This document shows, piece by piece, positions 1 to 8,904 of a DNA stretch of 27,968 nt. Source of the DNA: JBFISM01 sp041608535 (lineage in GTDB: Bacteria > Actinomycetota > Acidimicrobiia > Spongiisociales > UBA5794); assembly GCA_041608535.1 (NCBI GenBank), contig JBFISM010000037.1, forward strand, positions 1 through 27,968, read 5' to 3'. The first letter of the stretch is position 1; each line of letters opens with the position of its first letter. Under the pieces are notes generated by a model, which made no database searches, had not been told where the DNA came from, and saw only the letters and a list, made by a program, of their open reading frames with translations. Both the position numbers and the translations under genes were made by a program.

Positions 1-624
1 CAGAACGTCCGGGAATGCTTGGAACAATTCGACGGTGACCATCAGCAGATCGTCGAAGTCCATCGCCGAAGCTTCGACCAGCCGCTGCTGGTAGAGGCGG
101 TACACATCGGCGATCTTCTCGTGATAGAAGCCGGCATCCTGCGAGGCGAACGTCTCGTAGTCGATCAGCTCGTTCTTGGCATTGGAGATGGCGGCGCGGA
201 TGTTGCGCGGCGGAAAGCGCTTGGGGTCGAGATCCAGATCCTTCACACACAAAGTGATGAGGCGCAGCGAATCGGCTGCGTCGTAGATGGAGAACGACGA
301 GCGATAACCGAGCCGGTGCGCCTCACGACGCAGGATCCGCGAGCAGGCCGAGTGGAACGTCGACACCCACATCGAGTTGGCCACTCCTCCGATGAGACGC
401 TCGACCCGCTCCCGCATCTCGGCGGCGGCCTTGTTGGTGAATGTGATGGCGAGGATGGCGTGCGGCGGGACGTTGAGATCGCGGATGAGGTGGGCGATGC
501 GTCTGGTGAGCACTCGCGTCTTGCCGGAGCCGGCCCCCGCCACCACCAGCACAGGCCCTTCGGTCGCCGCCACAGCCACTCGCTGTGCGGGATTCAGGCC
601 CTCGAACAGCTCCGACTCCGCCAT
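1..624 (-). CDS. pcrA: ATP-dependent DNA helicase PcrA/UvrD, N-terminal part (cut by window edge)
   Basis: Superfamily 1A 3'-5' DNA helicase used in repair and replication-fork maintenance. The 208 visible residues begin MAESELFEGLNPAQRVAV (Q motif) and contain the Walker A loop AGAGSGKT (about residues 30-37), motif Ia ITFTNKAAAEM (about 61-71) and the approach to motif II at MDFDDLL (about 191-197). The DExx box itself and the C-terminal half lie beyond position 1. The start is the ATG at 622-624, which fits the conserved N-terminus. No Shine-Dalgarno sequence precedes it, but TACACT lies 7 nt upstream, so the mRNA may be leaderless. It is separated by 85 bp from the fusion gene upstream and probably has its own promoter. 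PcrA, UvrD and Rep cannot be cleanly told apart from this fragment; PcrA is the usual name in Gram-positive bacteria. Confidence 0.93.
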   Translation of the reverse strand, partial: MAESELFEGLNPAQRVAVAATEGPVLVVAGAGSGKTRVLTRRIAHLIRDLNVPPHAILAITFTNKAAAEMRERVERLIGGVANSMWVSTFHSACSRILRREAHRLGYRSSFSIYDAADSLRLITLCVKDLDLDPKRFPPRNIRAAISNAKNELIDYETFASQDAGFYHEKIADVYRLYQQRLVEASAMDFDDLLMVTVELFQAFPDVL

Positions 625-631
625 CGCCAGG

Positions 632-637
632 AGTGTA
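632..637 (-). promoter_or_regulatory. Candidate -10 box of the pcrA/uvrD gene
   Basis: TACACT on the minus strand ends 7 nt before the ATG. That spacing would start transcription at or next to the start codon, giving a leaderless mRNA. No clear -35 box is seen. Confidence 0.4.
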
Positions 638-708
638 CCCGGGCGGCCCGCAGCGAACTACACAGATGTGACTCTTCGGGTCGAGAGCGGCAAGCCGCCC
701 GGCGATCG

Positions 709-3700
709 CTACCGGATGCGCTGCGGCACGTAATCCACCAGCGACTCGATGAAGGCGAGATCCGGACCGGGTTCAGCACCGGCAAAAGCAGTCGACATCT
801 GCTCACGCGCGGCATTCGTGAGTGCTTCCGCCACGCTGCGCGCCCAGGCGACGCTCCCGCACTCGTGCAAGAGCTCGTGGTATTCATGGATCTCGCGTGG
901 CAGACGCCGCGAGCGGGGGCGGGCGAGAAAGGATTCGAGGCGGGAACGCTGGGATGCGGTGGCGTTGCTCAGAGAGTGCACCATCACGAGGCTCCGTTTG
1001 CCTTCCCACAGGTCGCCGGCGATCTCCTTGCCGTAGGCGCTCCTCGTTCCTTCGAGGTTGAGCACGTCGTCCTGGATCTGGAATGCCGCTCCGAGAAGAG
1101 CGCCGAACCGGTTGAAACGGCCAAGATCCCGATCTTGTGGGTTGGCGATCAATGCCCCGATGCGCAGAGGATGTATGAAGCTGTACCACCCGGTCTTCTT
1201 CAAGACGAGGTTGAAATAGTCGGCCGGCTTCACGGCCACGTTGTTGTCGCGCACCCAGCCCAGCTCCATCGCTTGACCCTCGAGCGACTGGATGAGCATG
1301 TGATCCACCTCGTCGAAGATGCGCAACGCAGCCTCTGGACCGAGTTGTCTCACGTTGCTGCGAAACATTCGGAGCGAATGTGCATTCATGGCGTCGCCCG
1401 TGTTCACGGCCAGAGGTACGCCGACCTGCCGGTGCATCGTGGGGGATCCGCGACGGCTCAGGCTCTCGTCCTCGATGTCGTCGTGGACCAAGAAGGCGCT
1501 GTGCAGCAGCTCGACACCGGCCGCGGACGGCAAGGCATCCTCGACGTTGCCGCCGTACATCCCCGTCGTCGCGAGAAGCAGCCCTGGTCGCAGGCCTTTC
1601 GAGGGTCTCCTCACGAATTCGTCGATCAGGTCGTAGAGATGCCGCCGGGGCTCGCCGGTAGGCATCATCCCGGTGATCGCCTCAATAGTCGCGGTCCGGA
1701 ACCACTCGAGGCGGTCGCTGAAGCCGGCGGGTCCCGGTGATGGTGTTCGCTGCGTCGCGCTCGAGCGTTGCCCCGCCGCAGCCCCAGCTCCTTGAGCGGT
1801 CGAGGAGATGGGAAGGCTCACGTCGACCAAAAGCGGTGACCCGGCACCTTGGGACAGCCGGCCCACCTCGGTGAGATCGGCTTCGGCCATCGCAACGGGC
1901 TCAGATTCGTCGACCGCCTGCGAAATCTGGTTGATGACAGGGACGAATGGATCGACCCCACCGAGCAGATCCGACACGTGGTCGAGGGCCGGCGCAGCCG
2001 CGGTCAGAGCTGAGGCGGCGGTCTCAACGAGCGAGCCGTCCCACGGCAGACCTTGCTCGAATCGGGCTCGGTCGTAGGACCGCCAAGCCTCCAGCGCCGC
2101 CGGCTCCTGGAGCGGCCACAACTCGCAGCGTGGCGACGTGTCGCCGAGGTCATCGAGAATCCCGTTGACCGCACGACGGGCGGCCTCGTTTGCGGCCTCC
2201 ATCGTCGCCAGATCCGTATACGTTCGGACGTAATCGGAGGCGAGGAAGAGGTTGGGAATCTGCGTCGTTGCCTCCGGTCGCATCCGCCAGCTGTCGACGA
2301 GGTTGACGAGGAGCGGCTCCATGTTGCGCAGCCGACCAGGCTCGTCTGGGTTCGGCTGGATATCCGGGTCGATGAACCAGCCCACGAGGTCGTCGTCGGA
2401 GATCACCTCGGCGCCCTCGGCGTTGAGCGATCGTTTGAGCTGCTTCCACGTCTCCGCCATCACCTCGTCGCGAGTGCACTCTGCAGCGATGCGCCCGTTC
2501 AGTCCGGGCGCCTCCCAATCGGAGATGTCGATCGACAGGATGCCCTGCACCTCGGGGTCACCGAACTGACTCAGTGTGTCGGGCTTCCAGAACTGAATCT
2601 GGGAGATGCTGGTCAGCGCCCATTGCGTGTCGATGTGGATCAGGTGTCCGTGGAGGATGGGGATCTCTCTCCGCAGATAGAACATGAGCCCGTTCATCCA
2701 TTGCACGTTCGCCGACAGCGGGATGAGCCAGCGCAGCTGCTCGTCGGCGGCGGTCAGCTGCGGCGGGAGGAGCGGTGCGGTGCGCTCGATGGGCAGCGCA
2801 CACACGTAGTAATCGGCGCGAAACGATTCGGACGTGCCGTCCCGCATCCCGGTGACACCGGTGACCCGCCGGCCGTCGAACTCGATACTGGCAACCTCGG
2901 TCTCGGTGCGATAGTCGACACCCATCGACACCAGATACTCGTGCCAGGGTTCGATCCAGACCCGATTCGTCGGACCGTCCAGCACTCGATCGGTGGTTGC
3001 CGCCGAGGGATCCAACATCGTCAGGATCAGCTGCACGAAGATGTCGCCGATCGTCCGCGTGCTCGCCGTTTCCGCCTTGGCGGCGACGAGCGATCGGGTT
3101 ATCCCGGATGCAAGGAACTTCTTGTAGGCACTCGACCGGTCTTCGGCCCCGATGAAGCCCCACCACGACGTCTTCTCGTACTCCGCAAGCCGTCGTTCCG
3201 GGCAGGATGTGAGGATCTGCCAGATGCGCGCTCCGAAATGGGCGAGGTCCTCGGGCTCGAGCCCGGTGACCGAGCTGAAGGCGATCAGCACGTCCCCCAA
3301 CACGGTGACGGCATCTCCGGGCGAGCGCGGAAAGCGAGCCGGCAGCGTGAACATCGGCTGGTCGTATTGCGTGATCCCGATCCTGGTGGTCGGGACGAGC
3401 TGATCGGCAACAGTCCCACCAGCGGGCATCGGGGTGCGCTGCATCGAGTCGACCACGTGTTTGTAGAAGCCGGGAAAGAACCGGAACCCATGCTCTCCGG
3501 GCACCCAGGGCTTGGCTCCCGGAGCGGCCTCGTGGAAGTGCATTGCTTCCCGAAGCCCGTCCTCGGCGCCGCCCGCAACCGGGATGCTGCGAGCCTTTCC
3601 GCCTGGGATACGGTTCTTCTCGAGGACGACGACATCGAAGCCCCGCTCCACCAGCTCGTGTGCGGCGGACATCCCGGCAACGCCACCGCCGAGGATCAGG

Positions 3701-3711
3701 ACGCTAGCCAT
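709..3711 (-). CDS. Fusion protein: phytoene-desaturase-like FAD oxidoreductase + polyprenyl diphosphate synthase
   Basis: A 1000-residue protein made of two isoprenoid enzymes. Residues 1-520 are a phytoene desaturase/hydroxysqualene dehydroxylase-like flavoprotein: dinucleotide fold LILGGGVAGMSAAHEL (6-20) with E31, and a C-terminal FAD segment NLFLASDYVRTYTD (487-500) followed by ATMEAANEAARRAV. Residues about 660-1000 are a trans-prenyltransferase with KGLRP (705-709), the first aspartate-rich motif DDIED (744-748) before RRG, the second motif QDDVLN (880-885) and GKEIAGDLWEGKRS. Both active sites look intact. About 110 residues rich in Ala, Gly, Ser and Pro join them. The ATG at 3711 is chosen because it begins the nucleotide-binding fold; upstream codons in frame look non-coding. 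It overlaps the DUF3237 gene by 8 bp, implying translational coupling, and is the last gene of the encapsulin operon. Prenyl chain length and the flavoenzyme substrate cannot be read from sequence. Confidence 0.88.
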   Translation of the reverse strand: MASVLILGGGVAGMSAAHELVERGFDVVVLEKNRIPGGKARSIPVAGGAEDGLREAMHFHEAAPGAKPWVPGEHGFRFFPGFYKHVVDSMQRTPMPAGGTVADQLVPTTRIGITQYDQPMFTLPARFPRSPGDAVTVLGDVLIAFSSVTGLEPEDLAHFGARIWQILTSCPERRLAEYEKTSWWGFIGAEDRSSAYKKFLASGITRSLVAAKAETASTRTIGDIFVQLILTMLDPSAATTDRVLDGPTNRVWIEPWHEYLVSMGVDYRTETEVASIEFDGRRVTGVTGMRDGTSESFRADYYVCALPIERTAPLLPPQLTAADEQLRWLIPLSANVQWMNGLMFYLRREIPILHGHLIHIDTQWALTSISQIQFWKPDTLSQFGDPEVQGILSIDISDWEAPGLNGRIAAECTRDEVMAETWKQLKRSLNAEGAEVISDDDLVGWFIDPDIQPNPDEPGRLRNMEPLLVNLVDSWRMRPEATTQIPNLFLASDYVRTYTDLATMEAANEAARRAVNGILDDLGDTSPRCELWPLQEPAALEAWRSYDRARFEQGLPWDGSLVETAASALTAAAPALDHVSDLLGGVDPFVPVINQISQAVDESEPVAMAEADLTEVGRLSQGAGSPLLVDVSLPISSTAQGAGAAAGQRSSATQRTPSPGPAGFSDRLEWFRTATIEAITGMMPTGEPRRHLYDLIDEFVRRPSKGLRPGLLLATTGMYGGNVEDALPSAAGVELLHSAFLVHDDIEDESLSRRGSPTMHRQVGVPLAVNTGDAMNAHSLRMFRSNVRQLGPEAALRIFDEVDHMLIQSLEGQAMELGWVRDNNVAVKPADYFNLVLKKTGWYSFIHPLRIGALIANPQDRDLGRFNRFGALLGAAFQIQDDVLNLEGTRSAYGKEIAGDLWEGKRSLVMVHSLSNATASQRSRLESFLARPRSRRLPREIHEYHELLHECGSVAWARSVAEALTNAAREQMSTAFAGAEPGPDLAFIESLVDYVPQRIR

Positions 3712-4633
3712 CGGCGAGACGGCCGAGCACTTCCGGCATGTAAATGTCACACTGCACTTGCAGCTTCTCCAGCACGACTCGGCCGACCCCGAAACCCTGC
3801 TGCCGGTTGAGCCATTGCCAGTCGGGGTGAGACGTCGACCACTTGGGAGTCGCATAGAACGGCGGTGTGCCGGTGAACTCGCCGGCTTTCACCTTGGCGA
3901 AACCGTCGGGTCCGAGATCGAACACGCCCCCGGCCTGTTCGAGGACCATGGCGCCGTCACCCACCTCGTAGGTGATGCGGATGTTGACGGCGCCGATGCC
4001 GTCGGGCCGGATGCTCATCCAGTCTCCACCCTCGGGCTTGATCTCGGCATCGAAGTGGGGGCCTGTGAGATGCCCCGAGGTCACATAGAAGTTGATCCGA
4101 TAGCCCTCCGGCGTATCGCCCAACACCTCCGCCCGGAGATCCACGGTGAGGGCCGCGAAGAACCGGAGGTTGAAATCCCAGCGTGCCGCATCGTGGCCGC
4201 CGATCTGGGGCAAGCGCCGCACGACGCCGCCACCAGTTGCCGGCGCGGCGTTCGAGGCGTCCTCCCCATCCGGCACCGCACGAGATCCGACGATCGACAA
4301 CCATGTTCCGTCGTTGGGAACGGCGGCGACGGTTCGACCGGACCGCATGAGCTCGACTCGGTAATCCAACCGTTCTCCCTCATCGAGGGCGGGGAGGTCG
4401 GTGCGGTAGGTGGTGGTCGGGCCGAGCCGTGCCAGCGTGGCCGGTTGCGCCCAAGCCACCCGTACTGGACCTCGCCCTTTGCGTTGCAACACCCGCACCC
4501 GATTGGCCACGTGCGGGTCGGTCTCCACCGCGACCGGCGAAGGTCGTCGCGCAACCACCTCGCCGTGCGGCAAGACGTCTGCCGCTTCCAGCCGGGCCAT
4601 CGACCCCGACCCGGTATGGGACCTGAGTCTCAC
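3704..4633 (-). CDS. DUF3237 domain protein with unassigned N-terminal half
   Basis: 309 residues. Residues about 152-297 match the DUF3237 family, a small beta-barrel of unknown biochemical role: INFYVTSGHLTGPHF (180-194), GGDWMSIRPDGIGAVNIRITYE and VLEQAGGVFDLG are its hallmark strands. Residues 1-150 (basic start, then TTTYRTDLPALDEGERLDYR and DGTWLSIVGS) resemble a beta-sandwich of the fibronectin III or calcineurin-N type, but I cannot assign it. The GTG at 4633 is 2 bp after the encapsulin stop codon; an ATG 11 codons in is an alternative start. The tight spacing to the encapsulin upstream and the 8-bp overlap with the desaturase-prenyltransferase downstream suggest the three products act together. 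The C-terminus (EVLGRLADG) shows no obvious encapsulin-targeting peptide. Confidence 0.8.
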   Translation of the reverse strand: MRLRSHTGSGSMARLEAADVLPHGEVVARRPSPVAVETDPHVANRVRVLQRKGRGPVRVAWAQPATLARLGPTTTYRTDLPALDEGERLDYRVELMRSGRTVAAVPNDGTWLSIVGSRAVPDGEDASNAAPATGGGVVRRLPQIGGHDAARWDFNLRFFAALTVDLRAEVLGDTPEGYRINFYVTSGHLTGPHFDAEIKPEGGDWMSIRPDGIGAVNIRITYEVGDGAMVLEQAGGVFDLGPDGFAKVKAGEFTGTPPFYATPKWSTSHPDWQWLNRQQGFGVGRVVLEKLQVQCDIYMPEVLGRLADG

Positions 4634-4635
4634 TG

Positions 4636-5580
4636 CTAGTTGCCTCTGCCCTCGGCGCAGAGCACAACCACAGCACCGGGCTGCTTGATGCGGAGCCCGA
4701 ACCGCTCCGACACCCGCAGCACATGCCGGGGCTCGGGTGTGGTCTGAACGTATGTGACGTGCAGATCCCTGGCGATCACGAGATCGATCGGCGCACCCGC
4801 CAGGGCGACGACGACGCCCTGCCCGTCAGGAATCGTGCTCGAGCGGAGCAATGGCCCATCGAGGAACGGGATGATTCGGTCGCTGGGAAGCACCATCGAG
4901 TGCGGGCTGGGCGAGTTTGCGGCGAGGAACAGGTGGTCGCCGAGAACACTGGCAAACGGCCCATAGTGGCCGGCGGCCTCCAGCTCCGATATGGCCGCAA
5001 CGATTCCGTTCACCAGCGACTCGCTCACGCGGGCTAGGTCCTTGCCTCCTTTGATCGCGACACACGGGTCTGACTTGTCCCGCAACCCTCCGTAACCACC
5101 GAGCAACCCGGGATTGGGCTGCCCGCTGGAGACCGTGTAGATGTGCGGTACGACGACCGGTCCGTCGTTCCCGCCCCAGTGCGGGGCTACATCCTTGTCC
5201 TTTTGTCCGTTGAAGACGATGGCGTCTTCCAGGCGCCCCAGGACGTCGGCGGCTCGACCGAGCATGCTGAGGGCGGCTGCCAGTTCCGGATCTTGCGCCT
5301 CATGCGTCTTGACGTACACCTCGACGGCGATGGTGGTGAGCCGCATCATGTCACCGTCATCGACCTCGAGCCTCTGCGCTTGGCCCCAGCTGTGCTGTGG
5401 GTCGATATCGCTCTGCGACATGGGGAGGGCGCGCACCGTCACCTGATCCGGCGGAAGCGGCCCGTACAGCGGCAGGAAGGAAGCGGCGACCCGTGCCTTT
5501 CTCGCCCCTTCCTGGACTGTCTTGTGGACCAAGGACCACTGCTCCTCGGTCCACGGCAGCGTCGGGGTGTCGCTGATCAT
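4636..5580 (-). CDS. Encapsulin-family (linocin M18/HK97-fold) nanocompartment shell protein
   Basis: 314 residues resembling family 1 encapsulins, which self-assemble into icosahedral protein shells that hold cargo enzymes. Visible landmarks: an N-terminal helix with LPWTEEQWSLVHKTV (8-22), comparable to the cargo-binding helix of the family; GRLEDAIVFNG (115-125), matching the conserved E-D-x-x-I-F-x-G; GHYGPFASVLGDHLF (204-218), equivalent to EGPY...L; and the C-terminal strands PIDLVIARDLHVTYV (264-278) and RVSERFGLRIKQPGAVVVL (289-307). Classical members are about 265 residues; the extra length is mainly an insertion after the IFNG motif (about 127-168) plus a polar tail. The start is the ATG at 5580 behind a strong AGGAGG. 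It lies 33 bp after the cyclase gene and 2 bp before the DUF3237 gene. No ferritin-like or DyP peroxidase cargo is encoded nearby, which is unusual. Homology is by eye; a diverged phage-type capsid is the alternative. Confidence 0.82.
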   Translation of the reverse strand: MISDTPTLPWTEEQWSLVHKTVQEGARKARVAASFLPLYGPLPPDQVTVRALPMSQSDIDPQHSWGQAQRLEVDDGDMMRLTTIAVEVYVKTHEAQDPELAAALSMLGRAADVLGRLEDAIVFNGQKDKDVAPHWGGNDGPVVVPHIYTVSSGQPNPGLLGGYGGLRDKSDPCVAIKGGKDLARVSESLVNGIVAAISELEAAGHYGPFASVLGDHLFLAANSPSPHSMVLPSDRIIPFLDGPLLRSSTIPDGQGVVVALAGAPIDLVIARDLHVTYVQTTPEPRHVLRVSERFGLRIKQPGAVVVLCAEGRGN

Positions 5581-5613
5581 GCGCTCCTCCTGTCTCGTGG
5601 TTTTCTGTGTGCG

Positions 5614-8600
5614 TCACCGCATCGAGGCAACAAGTCGAGCAGCCCGCATCACTTCCGGTTGATCCAGACCCTCGGTGAAGCGGGCAAGCACATCGGCCAA
5701 GAGCAGCATCGCCTCGTGGCCTTCGTCGTCGTTGCGCAGCAGCTCGTGCAGATCGAGTGCGGCCCGAAGCTCCAGCGACAATGCGCCTTGGGATCCCGCC
5801 AGGGCAAGCGCCACCCGATACGCGGTCTCGGCAGCCATCAGTTCGCCGTTCTTGGCGAGGATTCGACCCCGCACCCTCTCAATCTCAGGCGCAAACAACG
5901 CTTCGCTTCGGTTGTTCATGGCGTCGGCGGCCTCGTCCAATACGCGCAGACCCTCCTCGTCGTCGCCGAGGCGGTACATCGCTTCGGCTCGTATGACGTT
6001 CATCAGCACCTCGGTGAGACGGGCACCGGTCTGCAGGAACAGCTCCCATCCTTCCTGCATCTGCGTGCGGGCCAGCGCCGGTTCGCCCTCGGAGGCGGTG
6101 ATGGCTCCACGGTACGTCTGGCCGACGGATTGCCACAGGAAGAATCCCTCCTCCTTGCAGAGCGTGACGAGCTCATCGGCGGTGCCGGCGAGCCGATACA
6201 TCTGGTCGAGATACGAATAGCGATAACCGCCGAGATGGAGGTAGAACGCCAGTGCGGCGGCGAGACTCGGTACGTGGCCGAGCTTCCTGGCGAGGTCGAT
6301 CATGCGTTCGCCCTCGGCCAATGCCTCGTCGACCTGTCCCAGCATCCACAGTGCGGTGGCGCGAGTCGTTCGCAGACATACCGTCGACGACAACAAGAAC
6401 GTGTCAGCCAACTCCTTCTCTTGATCGAATGCGTACAGTGCCAGGCCCTTGTCGGCCTCCTCCAGGGCAGCGTCGAACTCTGCGCGATACAGCTTCGTGT
6501 AAGCAGATGCATGACGACCTGTCATTTCGAGCATGGGAACTCCGGAGGCAATCGCCATCTCGAGGACCTGGTTCGCGGTCTCCAGCGCTTCGTCCATCTC
6601 GCCTCGAAGAAAGTGCACCGTCCACAGCCCCCACAGCGGCGGGTAGTACAGGTCGTACCGCTGTAGGGCTTGGGCAAGCTCCAATGCGCGGCGGCACGCC
6701 GTCTCCGCATCGTCCGAGCCCCAGCCGTATACCGTCATCAGCAGCGGCGCCAGCTTGATTTGGAGCAGGAGCTCCCGCTCTTGGTTTTCGGGAGTGGCGG
6801 GAAGCTCTCCTATGGATGCGATCGCTCGTTCGAGATGATGCGATGCATCGAAGACGGCCGTCAGCCCGAGCGCCTGATCCCCGGCCTGCTCCCAGAGATC
6901 GACTGCAGTTTCGAAATCGCCGGCTCGAGTGAGGTGGTCGGCGATCAGCTCGGGCCGCTTGCCGCGGTCGCCGCCGGCACCTTCGAGGAGCGCTTCAGCG
7001 ATCCGCTTGTGATACATCTGCCGCGTCGATCGCAACAGAGAGTTGTACGCCGCATCGCGCACGAGCGCATGATTGAACAGATACGTGCTGCCGGTTGGGG
7101 GCAGAATCATCCCGGCGGTGAGGAGACGTTCGAGATCGACGTCGATGGTTGCTGCATCGCGCTCACTGACGGCATGCAAGAGGCTGAGGTCGAACTCGCG
7201 ACCGATGGTTGCAGCGAGCTGTGCCGTGGCTCGAGACGCCCCCAGACGGTCGATCCGGGCCGTGAGCGACGCATCGATGGAGGCCGGGATGGTATCCGCA
7301 GTCACCGTGCCGGTTGCTTCCCACGATGCAGTGCGCTCGACGAGCACGCCCGAGTCGAGCACGGCGCTCGTCAACTCCTCCAGAAAGAGTGGGACCCCCT
7401 CAGCGCGATCGATGATTCCTCTCGAGATCTCGCTGGGGAGTGCCTTCTCGTTCGCGACGGATCTGATCAGCGTCTCGGCTGCGTCGCGATCCAGACGCCC
7501 GATCTCGATCACCTGGAATCTGTTCGTGTGTGGTCGGGTGAAAGCGAATTCGGGACGTCCCGTCGTGATCATCAGGAGCGCTCCGGTGCGTACTGAATCC
7601 ATCGTGAGCTCCACCAGTTCGATGGTGGATGCATCGGCCCAGTGGAGGTCCTCGACGAGGACCATGGTCGTTTCCTGCGCAGCCGCCGCAGCGAGGATTT
7701 CAACGAGCAGGTCCATCAGTTTCGTGCGTGCTCGTACTGAAGAGAGTGAGGGCGACGGATACCGAGCTTCATCCACCGGCAGCGACATCATCGTGGCCAG
7801 CAGCGGGATGGCCGCCGAGTCATCGATACTGCTTGCTTGGAGGAGCGCCTCGAGCGCCACGAGTCGCTGTGCATCGTCGCCCTGGATACCGAGATCGGTT
7901 GTCAGAAACTCGATGACGGGTTGAAACGGACTCGTCTGGGAGTATGGCGTCGCTCGCATGGTCAGAGCCCGGGCTCCTTCTGCATTGGCACGCGTGCGTG
8001 CCAGCAGCGCGAGACGAGATTTCCCCATACCTGCGTCACCATGGAGGTGGAGGAACTGCGGGTCGCCGGAGAGCACTTCCTGCCAGGCTGCGTCGATGAG
8101 TCGCTGTTCTTCGTCGCGGCCAACGAGGCTGGTGAGCCGCCCGGCGGCTTCGAGCCGGTCCATAGATCCGCTCTCCCCCTCGATGAGCCAGATCGGCGTC
8201 GGCTCGGCAACTCCCTTGAGCGTGCGCTCACCCATCGACTTGGCCGAGAAGAAGCCGGCGACCATCCGCCATGTGTCTTCGCTCACCGCCAACGCCCCCG
8301 GCGGCGCCTCTGCCTGGACGCGAGCGGCGATGTTGGGCGTGTCTCCCAGAGCGATACGCTCCTTGCGCTCTCCGGCGCCTACCGGGCCAACGACGACCCG
8401 CCCCGTGTGCACCCCGAGCCGCACCTCCAGGTGGACATCTCCAAACTCACCCAGGGATCTGAGTTCCTCGATGCGAGCGAGCACGTCGAGTCCGCAGCGG
8501 AGTGCCCGGCGGGCGTCGTCTTCGTGAGCCTTTGGATAGCCGAAGTACACGACGACACCATCCCCGAGATACTGAGCGACGTGGCCCTCGTGGATGCGGA

Positions 8601-8904
8601 CGGCATCGTTGCAGGCCTGCTGGTATCTGCCGATGATGACGCCCAGGTCTTCCGGATCGAGCTTGCGTGACAACTCGGTGGATCCAACGACGTCACAGAA
8701 CAGCACCGTGAGCTGTCTGCGCTCCCCTGCGGCGTCCTCGGCTTGAGCTTCTTCGAGCCGCGACCCGCAGTTCCCGCAGAACTTCGACTCCGGCGCATTC
8801 TCGTAACCACAGACTCGGCACCGATGCCCCAGGGGTTGGGCACAATTCGTACAGAACCGATTGGTCGGTACGTTCTCGGTTCCACAGTGGCGACAGATGA
8901 TCAC
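5614..8904 (-). CDS. Double zinc ribbon - class III nucleotide cyclase - AAA ATPase - TPR regulatory protein
   Basis: 1096 residues with a multidomain signalling layout common in actinomycetes. Residues 4-46 are two zinc ribbons (Cys 4, 7, 18, 21 and 29, 32, 43, 46). Residues about 63-245 are a class III adenylate/guanylate cyclase catalytic domain with both metal-binding aspartates (D71 in FCDVVGST, D115 in YLGDGVVV) and the transition-state pair N191/R195 in GDTPNIAARV, so it should be active. A STAND/AAA ATPase follows, with Walker A GDAGMGKS (289-296) and Walker B MVLVEDLHWAD (414-424). The C-terminal third is helical TPR-like repeat. The GTG at 8904 is chosen because it directly precedes the first ribbon; upstream codons in this frame belong to another reading frame. 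It overlaps the stop of the 60-codon gene as GTGA. It is followed at 33 bp by the encapsulin, so it may sense a ligand and control the operon or shell. The cyclic nucleotide made is not known. Confidence 0.88.
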   Translation of the reverse strand: MIICRHCGTENVPTNRFCTNCAQPLGHRCRVCGYENAPESKFCGNCGSRLEEAQAEDAAGERRQLTVLFCDVVGSTELSRKLDPEDLGVIIGRYQQACNDAVRIHEGHVAQYLGDGVVVYFGYPKAHEDDARRALRCGLDVLARIEELRSLGEFGDVHLEVRLGVHTGRVVVGPVGAGERKERIALGDTPNIAARVQAEAPPGALAVSEDTWRMVAGFFSAKSMGERTLKGVAEPTPIWLIEGESGSMDRLEAAGRLTSLVGRDEEQRLIDAAWQEVLSGDPQFLHLHGDAGMGKSRLALLARTRANAEGARALTMRATPYSQTSPFQPVIEFLTTDLGIQGDDAQRLVALEALLQASSIDDSAAIPLLATMMSLPVDEARYPSPSLSSVRARTKLMDLLVEILAAAAAQETTMVLVEDLHWADASTIELVELTMDSVRTGALLMITTGRPEFAFTRPHTNRFQVIEIGRLDRDAAETLIRSVANEKALPSEISRGIIDRAEGVPLFLEELTSAVLDSGVLVERTASWEATGTVTADTIPASIDASLTARIDRLGASRATAQLAATIGREFDLSLLHAVSERDAATIDVDLERLLTAGMILPPTGSTYLFNHALVRDAAYNSLLRSTRQMYHKRIAEALLEGAGGDRGKRPELIADHLTRAGDFETAVDLWEQAGDQALGLTAVFDASHHLERAIASIGELPATPENQERELLLQIKLAPLLMTVYGWGSDDAETACRRALELAQALQRYDLYYPPLWGLWTVHFLRGEMDEALETANQVLEMAIASGVPMLEMTGRHASAYTKLYRAEFDAALEEADKGLALYAFDQEKELADTFLLSSTVCLRTTRATALWMLGQVDEALAEGERMIDLARKLGHVPSLAAALAFYLHLGGYRYSYLDQMYRLAGTADELVTLCKEEGFFLWQSVGQTYRGAITASEGEPALARTQMQEGWELFLQTGARLTEVLMNVIRAEAMYRLGDDEEGLRVLDEAADAMNNRSEALFAPEIERVRGRILAKNGELMAAETAYRVALALAGSQGALSLELRAALDLHELLRNDDEGHEAMLLLADVLARFTEGLDQPEVMRAARLVASMR

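Noticed and set aside
2025..2060. A GSL-type encapsulin targeting peptide in the fusion protein (PWDGSLVE, residues 556-563).
   Set aside because: Family 1 targeting peptides are normally at the C-terminus; this one is internal and may be chance. Neither the fusion, the DUF3237 protein nor the cyclase ends in a recognisable targeting peptide.
19..6666. Long open frames on the plus strand opposite the pcrA-fusion-encapsulin-cyclase genes (for example 19-1740, 2053-3810, 5143-6666).
   Set aside because: They are antisense to genes with clear motifs, have no recognisable domains, and are rich in Arg, His and Gly as expected from reading GC-rich genes in the wrong frame.
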